From Setoptus koraiensis (Eukaryota; Arthropoda): a stretch of DNA of 64,000 bases. The stretch lies in assembly GCA_048013815.1 (NCBI GenBank), contig CM106586.1:15686001-15750000 (forward strand), given 5' to 3'. The notes under the pieces were generated by a model. That model saw only the letters and a program-made list of their open reading frames with translations. It made no database searches and had not been told where the DNA came from. A program made the position numbers and the translations under genes. This document shows, in pieces, positions 39,628 to 49,231 of the stretch (its first letter is position 1; each line of letters starts with the position of its first letter).

Positions 39628-40944
39628 ATGGACAATCAAGGACGGAAGATAATTGTTTGTGACAATGGGACCGGCTTTATAAAATGTGGCTATGCCGGCT
39701 CAAATTTTCCCCTTAAAACCTTTCCTTCACTCGTAGGTAGACCAATAATTAGAGCAGTGAATCGTATTGACGGTATTGAAGTCAAAGATCTTATGGTAGG
39801 CGACGAAGCAAACAAATTACGTTCCTTATTAGAATTGTCCTATCCTATGGAGAACGGTATTGTTAGGAATTGGGAAGATATGTGCCATGTGTGGGATTAT
39901 ACCTTTTTTGAGAAAATGCAAATTGATCCAACCGACTGTAAGATACTCTTGACCGATCCACCCATGAATCCAATATCAAATAGAAGAAAAATGTTGGAGA
40001 CCATGTTCGAGAAATACGGCTTCCACTCGGCATACATTGCCATTCAAGCTGTACTCACTCTTTATGCTCAAGGTAAATCAACCCTCTTTTCGCACTGATA
40101 TTCTGTTATTCAATGTTTTCCACATTATTCAATATTATCTTCAACGTCTTATCATGTTTCTCATATGTATATACGAATGGTAGGTCTTCTAACTGGAGTT
40201 GTCGTGGACAGTGGCGATGGAGTAACTCACATTTGTCCTGTCTACGAAGGCTATGCCCTACCGCATTTGACCAAAAGACTAGATATAGCTGGACGTGACA
40301 TAACCAGATACTTGACCAACCTATTAAGGCTTCGTGGGTACGCCTTCAATCACACAGCAGATTTTGAGACAATCAGAATGCTAAAAGAGAAATTGTGTTA
40401 TTGTGCTTATAATGTGAAACAAGAGCAACTACTTGCAACTGAGACAACCTATCTCACGACACAATACACTCTCCCTGATGGACGAGTGATTAGGCTAGGA
40501 GGGGAAAGGTTCGAAGCAACAGAGGCTTTATTCCAGCCACATCTAATCAATGTAGAAGGCCAAGGCATTGCAGAGTTATTATTTAATACAATTCAAAGCG
40601 CTGACATGGATATCAGGAGTGAATTATACAAGCATGTAGTATTGAGTGGGGGCTCAACAATGTATCCAGGTCTCCCTTCAAGGCTAGAAAAAGAACTAAA
40701 GCATCTGTATCTAGACAGGGTCTTGAATGGGGACTATGAGAGATTGCAAAAATTCAAAATACGTATCGAAGATCCTCCAAACCGCAAAGATATGGTATTC
40801 ATTGGTGGAGCAGTATTAGCTGAAGTGATGAAAGACAAATCTGAATTTTGGTTGTCCAAAGAGAAATACGAAGAGATCGGCATTGAAAGGCTCATGTTTC
40901 TGAAATATGGTACCGCCAATGCACATAATACTAATGTAATGTAA
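39628..40944 (+). CDS. Arp2: Actin-related protein 2 (Arp2/3 complex subunit)
   Basis: Two exons (39628-40072, 40184-40944; phase 1, 111-base intron) give 401 residues against 394 in human ARP2. The sequence follows the family from [28 protein letters not shown] through [83 protein letters not shown] and FKIRIEDPP. The two nucleotide-binding loops (DNGTG and DSGDG) are intact. Arp2 and Arp3 form the pseudo-dimer from which the Arp2/3 complex starts branched actin filaments in the cytoplasm. The last 20 or so residues are diverged and a little longer than in vertebrates. Confidence 0.97.
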
Positions 40945-41308
40945 CGTGATTTGATTCATAGATCGATCCGTGAAGGCCTAATCAAAATGACACACATTCA
41001 CTATTTTCCAGCATACATCTATTCTGTGATGCCTCATTGTGGAGTCCGAAACGCAATCAGTCGTCATCAAGAATTTATATATATATATATATATATCTAC
41101 ATAACTGTATAACAGATCTACACATGTGTGTATCTTTTTTAACAGATTTTTCTAATACATCTTTAAGAACATTATCTTAATGTTGCTCTGATGAGATAGT
41201 CCAATATAAACCTAGACCTTTTTATCTTATATTCAGGTGCGATTCGCGTAATGAACTTGAAGGAGGCAATTGTACAGTCGAATGAATCAAGAAATAACAT
41301 TTGATTAA
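40945..41308. other. Arp2-TMEM38 convergent spacer
   Basis: 3' flanks of two convergent genes. Contains an (AT)n run at about 41075-41096. Nothing else seen. Confidence 0.6.
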
Positions 41309-42250
41309 TCAATCTTTCTTGCCTGATTTACTTAACGAATCCAGTTTACCGTTACGAGAGTCGGCAGTCTTTCCAACTAGATGATGATGATGATGATGAT
41401 GATCCCCACCAATCGCGGCCCTACTACCTGGGGCCGATGAGGTGAGCATTTGTTCTAGAGCATCCCAGATTCCTCCGAAGAACACTGCACAAAAAAGATT
41501 CTCAAAAGGGCCGAAAGGATTCTGAATTCCCAATAAGATTGAGGACAACTTGAAGTATATTAATACAAACACCACAACTGAATATACGAGTGCATGTGGC
41601 GCTGATAAAAGGTCCGTTTTCTTGTCAACTAAAAATAATATCGAGGCTGCAATAGATGCCTTGGTAGCGAAGGTCGGTTGCATAAATTCTATGGCATTCG
41701 GTGTCCATAATCCGCGAAACATTCGTTCAAGCACTTTGAGAAAACCAGAACCGTTACCTTTGACTGCGCCAATCAAGACTATTATGAAATAGCTGCTTGG
41801 ATAAATGCGCGCCGCATGTAGAACTCCATGGTGAATCTTATGACATCTATTGATCTCTTTCATGCTTGACAATATTAATTTGATTGGCAAAAAGTTGCAT
41901 AATTTATAAACCAGATCGAAGGGCGAATAGAATATAAGGTACCAAACTGCTGATGCGATTAATACTTGTTGTGTGTTCTTGAAAGCTCCTACAATTGGTT
42001 CATTAAGTAGAAAATTCGCTAGTATAGTGCCAGAAAATGTAGAAAGCATACAGGAAAGCCAACACGATAATGGATGTTTTCTAGAGAAGAGAATGGCCGG
42101 CTTATTCTGATGACTAGCTGGTCCAAAATCTGCTTTGATGTACATGCAACAAATGATTACATGACAAATATCGAAATATGGAAACATCTCCAATTTGTAT
42201 AGGCGATTTGCGTAATCTATGACCTCCATTCTGCTGTCTGTGACCTCCAT
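41309..42250 (-). CDS. TMEM38: Trimeric intracellular cation channel (TRIC, TMEM38 family)
   Basis: Intronless minus-strand frame, 313 residues from the ATG at 42250. The frame is open further upstream to 42346, but without an ATG. Family marks are KLEMFPYFDICHVI, KHPLSCWLSCMLSTFSG, FYSPFDLVYKLCNFLPIKLI and SSMKEINRCHKIHHGV, the last lying in the basic lipid-binding region. Several hydrophobic helices fit the seven-helix TRIC fold. TRIC channels pass potassium across the ER/SR membrane to balance calcium release. The tail carries a natural run of seven His (about 41382-41402) and a Lys-rich end. Codons for the ATG region show a small direct repeat (gaatggaggtcayag twice). The 5' 316 bases of the frame (42028-42343) are copied in inverse orientation at 45211-45526. 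Confidence 0.92.
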   Translation of the reverse strand: MEVTDSRMEVIDYANRLYKLEMFPYFDICHVIICCMYIKADFGPASHQNKPAILFSRKHPLSCWLSCMLSTFSGTILANFLLNEPIVGAFKNTQQVLIASAVWYLIFYSPFDLVYKLCNFLPIKLILSSMKEINRCHKIHHGVLHAARIYPSSYFIIVLIGAVKGNGSGFLKVLERMFRGLWTPNAIEFMQPTFATKASIAASILFLVDKKTDLLSAPHALVYSVVVFVLIYFKLSSILLGIQNPFGPFENLFCAVFFGGIWDALEQMLTSSAPGSRAAIGGDHHHHHHHLVGKTADSRNGKLDSLSKSGKKD

Positions 42251-42343
42251 TCCTAACCAATTTTTCAATTGTTGTATAAGTGACGGTGTCTGACTCGGAA
42301 ATCGAATGTAGCTATTATTCGAGAACTGTCTTGATAATAATAG
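42028..42343 (-). repeat. Left arm of 316-bp inverted duplication (within TMEM38)
   Basis: This 5' portion of the TMEM38 frame matches 45211-45526 on the other strand. I count five differences by eye (about 98% identity) and no gap. Identity stops sharply just inside the gene, after the SGT codon region, and just upstream of the ctattatta block. Confidence 0.95.
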
Positions 42344-43234
42344 CACAGATTTTGATTAAGTCCATACACGCCCGGTTGGAGTTGGTTCTTGTGTATTCGA
42401 CATATACACGCCAAATTGAATCGATTAACACAACAACAATGATTATATAACATTCATCGTGATCAAGCTTAAATTAGCATCTATACAAAGTAACAATAGT
42501 GCTTCTTTGTCCATGTAAGACAAACACACAAATTTAGCCTTTCGCACGCAAAAAGCACAAACATTTATAGGGGGCATATAGAGCTCGCGATCTAGAAATT
42601 CCTCTATATCCCTTTAACAAGCAATCTTGCGGCTTGTCTTATATGTCTATCTTCTTCAACAGCCCCACAGCCTTTCAAAGTTGGCGCTTAACATTTAGTC
42701 TAAGGTAAATGGGAAGAGCACAAAGTCTAAGTGACAATGGATAAACTGATTTATAGAACCTCTGACGTTAAATGAACCATGTTGAAGTAGCTTAAAAAGA
42801 GTAACTTACTCGAGCAGTATACTCAGTATAGCATAATCACGCGGTTGAGCAACAAACATCTCCTTGTTAATAAGCATGCATAGAATATGATGAAGGCCCT
42901 AGTGCTGGGCCACGCTTCCAGAGTTTGACCTACAATACTGAATACATTTAATACGGGTTACATGTAGATCCTCGTTGCGTCATTCTCAGGACTCAATCAT
43001 CCGATTTGATCTTAGCCCTACAAGATTGATTGAGAACTTCTTAAGGGGAGTTGGCAATCAGAATTGGCAGCAATTTTTCTTCGATTCTTTCACTTAACAC
43101 CTCATTATGCATCTAACAGACTGCGATTCATCTCAAAACTCGAGTTATAACGAAATCAAGCAGAGATAAACAGAAATCCTGTTTACAGATTCGCATTATG
43201 AACTGCTATGTTTTTTGATCAATTTTCTGTCGTT
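42344..43234. other. TMEM38 5' flank
   Basis: AT-rich, no coding region recognised. Holds the promoter and leader of TMEM38 by position. Confidence 0.5.
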
Positions 43235-43543
43235 GAATATTGACAAATAAAGTACCGACTTTATATTGAATCTTGTTTCATTGAAGTGACACCATGGATA
43301 TCGATGATATCAAATAGGAATGAGTTGAGTGTCAATTCATCGATTTGAGTAGAAAAATTTTCGAATGCAGCAAGTCAATCTTGGTCTGAAATTCAGGGTG
43401 TCAATTGAAACAAAATTCAATCTAAAATCTCAAATAGATGAATTGACACTCAACTCAATCCTAATAGATATCATCGATATCCAAGGAGTCACTTCAATGA
43501 AATAAGATTCAATATAAAGTGGGTACTTTATTTGTCAATATTC
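43235..43543. repeat. 309-bp foldback element with 115-bp arms
   Basis: The left arm (43235-43349) and right arm (43429-43543) are reverse complements over 115 bases with about eight mismatches and no gap that I can find; the centre is 79 bases. No coding capacity and no convincing target-site duplication. It may be a MITE-like or foldback element, or a local inverted duplication. It lies about 230 bases before the PAN2 start codon. Confidence 0.9.
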
Positions 43544-43772
43544 TATGTACACTCTGGTTCGTTGTAATTCGAAAACCCGCGCCACGCATTATTGGTGCCT
43601 GGCTAACAGGTGGCGCTCTTACAGATTTTCGGTTCAGAGTGACCGACATGAGCCGCACGCGGGCCCATATGCAAAGTAATTGTTCAACGAAACAATACAT
43701 TCATTCAGTTATTTTGTATTATATATCAAATAGTATTTATTAGTTATTAGTGTCAATTGTCACCGGTTCTAA

Positions 43773-45167
43773 ATGCATCCTCACGCTCATCAGCTACATC
43801 TGATGACACAGCAACATGCCGGGCTACCGCCAGCGCCTCCGCCAACATTTGTTGAACAATATTCTCATTTATCAACAGTATTATCCGATCATGGAGGCAG
43901 GCAAGCCGCCACTGTTCCCATACCTGTGTCTGCTCTTAAATTTGACGAATCCGAAGAGCTCCTTTGGATGGGTAACACATTTGGCCATGTTACATCTTAT
44001 TATAGTGATCAGTTAACAAAATACACCTCATTCGCCGTAACCCAAAGTGAACCTATTTTGCAATTAATCACTGGCGATTTTGGTCTATTGTGTCTCGCCA
44101 AAGACGAGCTTAAATTGAAACACAGGAGGGGACCGCCAATATTCTCATACAGCTCAACAACATTGCGTGATATGTTATGCATGTCAAGGCAACCTTCTCA
44201 GATGATATTGTTAGGTGGACAATCGCAAACATTGATTGAATTTGATTTGGAACGTATGCGTCAAGTCAGAAGTACAGATCTTGATTCTAAGGAGAACGGT
44301 TGCTGTATTATTCATCAACATCCAAAATTTGTCTGTTGTGCCGATCTAAGTGGTCGTATAACATTGCGTAGTACTAATAATTTGAACATCAATCACTCAT
44401 TTGCGACCCATTCCGGGCAGATCTCAGATTTTGATGTTCATGGCAATTATCTCGTCACTTGTGGCTATGCTGCCGGCAGACCAACACCCGATAGACTCTT
44501 AATGGTATACGACCTGCGGACTTGCCGGCTTGTCACGCCTATTAGATCACCATTTCCTCCAGTTCTATTGAGATTTGTGCCAGCTTTTACATCGAAATTT
44601 TGCCTTGTATCACCCATGGGCGAATTTCAGCTGCTCGATTGTGCAGCAAGTGCCGTCGACAACTGTACAGTCTACACACATCAAGTTCAGATGGCACCCG
44701 AGGCAACCATTACCTGCATGGATGTCTCTTCTAGCGGTCAAACCATTGCATTCGGTGACAATCTTGGCCTCATCAATCTCTACGGCACCACCACCAATGC
44801 TAGTTTCAATCAATATAGCCGGCCAACAGAATTCCCTGATCCACAGGACCCTGTTCCACCCATAGATGCCAATGATTACATAACTCCTCTGTCTATTGTG
44901 CCGCAGACTTACTTTGATCCATATGATAAATTGATCTCAGAAACTATGCGCGATTATGATACCGGTAAACATTATAGAGTACCTAAAATAGATCCGAAAA
45001 TACTGGAATCCATGCACAATCGAGGCGATGTCGGTTACGCTGCAAATCCTTTCAAAAACCAAGGACGCATCTCTTATATACGAGGAAGAATCGGCGTTGT
45101 GGGTTTGACAAAAATCTCGGATGATGACTTCGAAACTGTTACCGAGCCAGTCGAAGACCACGATTGA
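43773..45167 (+). CDS. PAN2: PAN2 N-terminal WD40 half, apparently truncated
   Basis: A single open frame of 464 residues aligns with the first 450 or so residues of PAN2 (VPVSALKFDESEELLWMGNTFGHVTSYYS, SGQISDFDVHGNYLVTCGYA, LMVYDLRTCRLVTPI, FGDNLGLINLYG, VGYAANPF). Full-length PAN2 is about 1,200 residues. Here the frame stops soon after the WD40 propeller and linker start, so the ubiquitin-hydrolase-like domain and the 3'-exonuclease domain are absent. No splice donor and no downstream exon with PAN2 sequence could be found before the UGT gene. PAN2-PAN3 trims mRNA poly(A) tails in the cytoplasm. This copy could at most act as a propeller-only protein. The frame has no internal stop, so decay is recent or the part is still used. 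It is flanked by the inverted TMEM38 repeats. Confidence 0.88.
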   Translation: MHPHAHQLHLMTQQHAGLPPAPPPTFVEQYSHLSTVLSDHGGRQAATVPIPVSALKFDESEELLWMGNTFGHVTSYYSDQLTKYTSFAVTQSEPILQLITGDFGLLCLAKDELKLKHRRGPPIFSYSSTTLRDMLCMSRQPSQMILLGGQSQTLIEFDLERMRQVRSTDLDSKENGCCIIHQHPKFVCCADLSGRITLRSTNNLNINHSFATHSGQISDFDVHGNYLVTCGYAAGRPTPDRLLMVYDLRTCRLVTPIRSPFPPVLLRFVPAFTSKFCLVSPMGEFQLLDCAASAVDNCTVYTHQVQMAPEATITCMDVSSSGQTIAFGDNLGLINLYGTTTNASFNQYSRPTEFPDPQDPVPPIDANDYITPLSIVPQTYFDPYDKLISETMRDYDTGKHYRVPKIDPKILESMHNRGDVGYAANPFKNQGRISYIRGRIGVVGLTKISDDDFETVTEPVEDHD

Positions 45168-45210
45168 AAACCGATACTTAAATGCGCAGCAAATAGAACT
45201 CCGTATAAAA

Positions 45211-45526
45211 CTATTATTAGTAAGACAGTTCTCGAATAATAGTTACATTCGATTTCCGAGTCAGACATCGTCACTTATACAACAATTGAAAAATTGGTTA
45301 GGAATGGAGGTCACAGACAGCAGAATGGAGGTCATAGATTACGCAAATCGCCTATACAAATTGGAGATGTTTCCATATTTCGATATTTGTCATGTAATCA
45401 TTTGTTGCATGTATATCAAAGCAGATTTTGGACCAGCTAGTCATCAGAATAAGCCGGCCATTCTCTTCTCTAGAAAACATCCATTATCGTGTTGGCTTTC
45501 CTGTATGCTTTCTACATTTTCTGGCA
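45211..45526 (+). pseudogene. Inverted duplicate of the TMEM38 5' coding end
   Basis: Right arm of the inverted duplication. The TMEM38 frame can still be read here (VRQFSNNSYIRFPSQTSSL.. to ..SCMLSTFSG) and then passes into unrelated sequence, ending after about 100 codons. It begins 44 bases after the PAN2 stop codon. As a gene fragment lacking most of the channel it is not expected to be functional. Confidence 0.92.
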
Positions 45527-45548
45527 ACCATGCTAGCGGATTTCATTC

Positions 45549-45582
45549 GTTCATTGAGAAATGATTTCTCTTCTCAATGAAC
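45549..45582. repeat. 12-bp perfect inverted repeat
   Basis: gttcattgagaa (45549-45560) and its exact complement (45571-45582) enclose 10 bases, immediately beyond the end of the TMEM38 duplicate. Confidence 0.85.
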
Positions 45583-45647
45583 AAATTGAATCCTCAAGTA
45601 GAAAATCCAGACACTGTATTAGCGGGGCGACAGCGATTAAAGGAATG

Positions 45648-45716
45648 GCTTGCTCATTCTAACGACTAGCTAGTCCAAAATGCTTCGGTATACATGCAGC
45701 AAATGTTTGCATGAGT
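45648..45716 (-). pseudogene. Older, diverged TMEM38 fragment
   Basis: The + strand here (actagctagtccaaaat.. gtatacatgcagcaaatg) resembles 42105-42172 of the TMEM38 gene in the same orientation, at roughly 80% identity by eye with small gaps. A short match (aagtagaaaat, near 45596) may extend it. It is a decayed coding fragment with no intact frame. Confidence 0.55.
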
Positions 45717-46192
45717 ATGCTCCCCGACTGAGCAATGGATAATTCTATCGCTCCGTCTCGGATTTCTCAGATCACTCTGGGGCTTTACTCTGTATATACT
45801 GGTCATATTCCAAAGTATCAACTATTAAATGACAGGCTTAATCGAGGTTTTTAGCCAAATTCTCTTCATGAACGTCGTCCATCATCAAAGTCACCGATCG
45901 AATGTTTTCCTACACTTCATAGAGTAGTCTCTCTCATTTTGAGTCCATCTCGAGGCATCTGTCGAAAGTAGTTAAGTCAATAAGTCAAAGGAGCACAAGT
46001 CACTCTCGCTTAGATTTAAAGTCGGTGCATTGAATGAAGAGGAATTTATCTTGAAAATAAGAAAGCAACATTTGAAGGAGTTTTACTGTAGACCAATCTT
46101 TGGAATGCTATATGGCATCTATGAATGGCATCATTATGTGTCTTGTCATGATGGCTTGATAGATATTAATACTTGGCATGAGGTAAAAAAAT
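45717..46192. other. Spacer between TMEM38 fragments and UGT
   Basis: A frame on the + strand at about 46030-46165 (..EEEFILKIRKQHLKEFYCRPIFG..) looks protein-like and ends at a possible GT donor. It has no ATG and I do not recognise it. It may be an exon or gene relic. Confidence 0.35.
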
Positions 46193-47566
46193 TCAGAGCT
46201 TTCCAACTAAACCGCTGACCAGAGTAATTGCTCTCTTTCTGTTCTCGGGAAGCTGCATCCTCTCACTGATGGCCTTCATTTTGACCGGAATATCTTTATC
46301 TGACAGTAGTTTTTCAATGGCTTCCAATAGTTGTTCCTTTGTACAGTTATATGGATCCAATCTTATTCCGAGACCTTTCTCTTGAATGCGCTGAGCATTA
46401 TCGAATTGGTCAGCAAATAATGGACAAATAATGAAACCTGGCACACCTAGGAAAAAACACTCTGTAATAGTATTGTTTCCACCGTGTGTAATGACTAGAT
46501 CTACAGACTTTAATACTTGGAGTTGTTTCACAAACTTTTGGCCCCACATATTTGGCGGTAGTTCATACTTGTCATGTAGGGGCCCTTTAGTCACTATGAA
46601 TCTGTGAGGGCAATCGGCCAGCATGGATGTCAGTCGTTGCATCAGGCTCACCTCGGCACTTGCCAATGATCCTAATGATAGGAATATCAGCTTACCTGGC
46701 TTATCTTTTAGGCAATCTGGTAACTCAAATTTAGCCTCGTTGACAGAGTCGCGAACCATTGAATCGCAGCGTTCCCAATCCTTCAGTGGATACTCTATGT
46801 GATAATCCAATTCTTCTGGATACATGTAAAGATTCAACCAAGGCGATAAAGGTATAAAGCTCATAGGATTCGTCGGTAAATCCTTATCCTGGCCATTGGA
46901 TCTCCAATAGGCATTGTATTCGTCGTAGATGAATTTTTTCGCTTTATGGGCCCTCTCAACCATTGACTGTTGGTTCTCATCATCTTTGTTCCAGTTGGTG
47001 GGTAGGCCCAAACAAGCAGGAGGTAAATTTGGATTGTCATGTAATGACAAAGGCGTTGCTGAAAATATCCGTACCCAAGGTGTCGAATGCTTGAACAATG
47101 CTGGAATGGCGAAATAATGGTCAATCACAATCAGATCCGGTTTCAATAAGTCTACCTTCTTCTCTATGATACTATTGTATTTGTAAATGTCTTTGACCAT
47201 CTCGTAAAAACCCAACTTGATCTCTTGCTCGTAATTAGCAATAACATCGCCTGATTTCCAAATTTCTCTACAATTCATTATGACTGTATTCCATTTATCT
47301 TGGGCTGTATCGATTGATTTTGATTCTTCTAAGCCATCCGTAGTACAATCATAGACTTCGTGACCATTTTCTTTCAGGTTGTTCTCAATGGGATCTAAAA
47401 ACAAGAATACAGTGCGATGTCCAAGAGTTTTCATATGGTTGGCCATACTCAAGAGGGAGTTTATATGGCCCAAGGAGTCAAGTGGCGTAAAAAGAATAGT
47501 TTTCTTCTTTTCACGTTTATTCTTCTTGAATATGTTTTGTAGTTTTTCTTTCAAATTTGAGAACAT
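46193..47566 (-). CDS. UDP-glycosyltransferase, intronless, soluble type
   Basis: 457 residues in one exon from the ATG at 47566. The N-terminus is a charged Lys-rich stretch leading straight into the first Rossmann strand (KTILFTPLDSLGHINSLLSMANHM). There is no signal peptide. The donor-binding signature is clear: LIFLSLGSLAS, WGQKFVKQLQVLKSVDLVITHGGNNTITECFFLGVPGFIICPLFADQFDNAQRIQEKGLGIRL, with the GGNN-E and D-Q residues that contact UDP-sugar. The protein ends after the C-terminal helix without the membrane anchor and cytosolic tail of animal UGTs. UGTs attach sugars to small lipophilic compounds and help in detoxification. Intronless, anchorless UGTs of bacterial descent are known in spider mites and relatives, and this gene fits that group. 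Confidence 0.92.
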   Translation of the reverse strand: MFSNLKEKLQNIFKKNKREKKKTILFTPLDSLGHINSLLSMANHMKTLGHRTVFLFLDPIENNLKENGHEVYDCTTDGLEESKSIDTAQDKWNTVIMNCREIWKSGDVIANYEQEIKLGFYEMVKDIYKYNSIIEKKVDLLKPDLIVIDHYFAIPALFKHSTPWVRIFSATPLSLHDNPNLPPACLGLPTNWNKDDENQQSMVERAHKAKKFIYDEYNAYWRSNGQDKDLPTNPMSFIPLSPWLNLYMYPEELDYHIEYPLKDWERCDSMVRDSVNEAKFELPDCLKDKPGKLIFLSLGSLASAEVSLMQRLTSMLADCPHRFIVTKGPLHDKYELPPNMWGQKFVKQLQVLKSVDLVITHGGNNTITECFFLGVPGFIICPLFADQFDNAQRIQEKGLGIRLDPYNCTKEQLLEAIEKLLSDKDIPVKMKAISERMQLPENRKRAITLVSGLVGKL

Positions 47567-49231
47567 TTTCTATTCTTTGTTTGTTGATCCAGTTTTATTC
47601 TAGATCTGGACGAAATTTTATTTAGGCACCCTACTATTTGAATGGCTGGAATATTTATATGATTGGAATACAACTGAATCCACACAAGGAATGATCGGTA
47701 AAAAGCAACTGACAGCAAATACCATTGTGACACACGAATCGAGTTTCAAGTTATTGAGTTTCTTATCGATAATTGATTGCGATCTTCTTAACTTGCACCA
47801 CTAGTCGGTGCGTGAGCAACTATGCGAGTAATTCTATAGTGATCAACTCAAGATTGCAGTTGATCGTGAATGAGTAATACTAGAATAAATAATCGCGTAC
47901 ACCATTGTTGCCTTCTTATTATATTCTTGGGATGGTTTGGATGTCACACTGCTGTCACTGAAATCGTTATCGCTGTCACGTCTTATCATTGTGTCTCACC
48001 GGCCAACTATATAGCATATGCAAGTTCACTCAATATGCCAGAGTTATCACACAATAGATGTTTTTATGTTGCGCGAAGTATCCCAACTTGCCTCGGAAGC
48101 GTTAGCTAAATAGAGGCTTCATGCTAGCTTGCCATACGAGGCGATGTTGCACATTATGAGCATTTAAATGACTATATCCTGTGAGCTCACTAGATAGTTG
48201 TGTGGTCGCAACCCATTATATGTATAAAGCTGATCACAATCTGACGACACTCAAAGTGATGTGTATGCGATAGACTGTGTCCAATATTCTAGATGGTTTG
48301 CATCGAACAAATATTCGAACAGAAAGATTTATAGGATGGCACATTGAAAAGAGAGTTCGGGGCTGAATTTCAGAACTTGACAGGGTGACGATTACGCATG
48401 CTTTTCTCACAACTAGCCTCAGCGAGTTGGTGATAAGCTTCTGAATAACTAAAATAGTATTATAGGAACGTTAGAGAATGTTCCAAAACTACTGTAGATA
48501 GTCAAATGACTATATAATATTAAATATGCATGTAGTTTTATGATCGTTGGATCGATATAATAAGCCCATATGTCTCTGGCTACAAGGCATACTGCAAGAG
48601 TAGACCCAAGTATCCATCATGTCATGGGTTAGCATCGACCATATGGGATTGCTAATTTATTCTGAGCTAGCATAGATTCTCTCAACTTAATCGTTCGGCC
48701 TGTGCTACCGAGAACACTGAATAGCTTGGCAAAAGAAATGGCATGTTAGAAAGTCCCACTTGATGATTGGGAACTCTGTCCAAAGGTGAGTTTGAAGCCT
48801 CGGACACCTACCCGAGCTAAAAACAGAAAAATCAAAGCGACGTGATTTTTTTTTTCGTGCTCGGAAAGATGAAGAGGTTTCAACCAATGAGGACTTTCTC
48901 TCTTTTTAGGAACGGGGTGCTCTCTGAATCACTGAAACTTTTGTTGATTTCAAATTTCCCTCTCGAAACTATCATAATTCGAGGTCTGCGCTTTCGAATA
49001 TCTATTGCCATGGATCTCACAGTTATCAGGAGTCCTGATACAAACATGTGTCAACGATAGTCATTCCTTTTACATGAATTAAATCATAACCACCATAGAT
49101 GATCCTTATCATGACACATATGTCATCGATAACCAAATTATTAACATATTAATACCGACCAAACATTGAAGCCATTATACAATAATTTATAGACACTCGC
49201 CCATTTGTAGGCTCAATACATACTGGCCAGC
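47567..49231. other. UGT-ICMT divergent spacer
   Basis: 1.66 kb, AT-rich, between divergent genes. Short frames (for example 47870-48109) show no family resemblance. Promoters of both genes are expected here but I cannot place them. Confidence 0.5.

Noticed and set aside
41309-42346. TMEM38 starting at 42346
   Set aside because: That codon is GTG. The ATG at 42250 matches the family N-terminus, so the shorter protein was chosen.
46030-46218. Plus-strand frame ..EEEFILKIRKQHLKEFYCRPIFG..
   Set aside because: No ATG and no recognised family; not PAN2 sequence as far as I can tell. Possible exon relic only.
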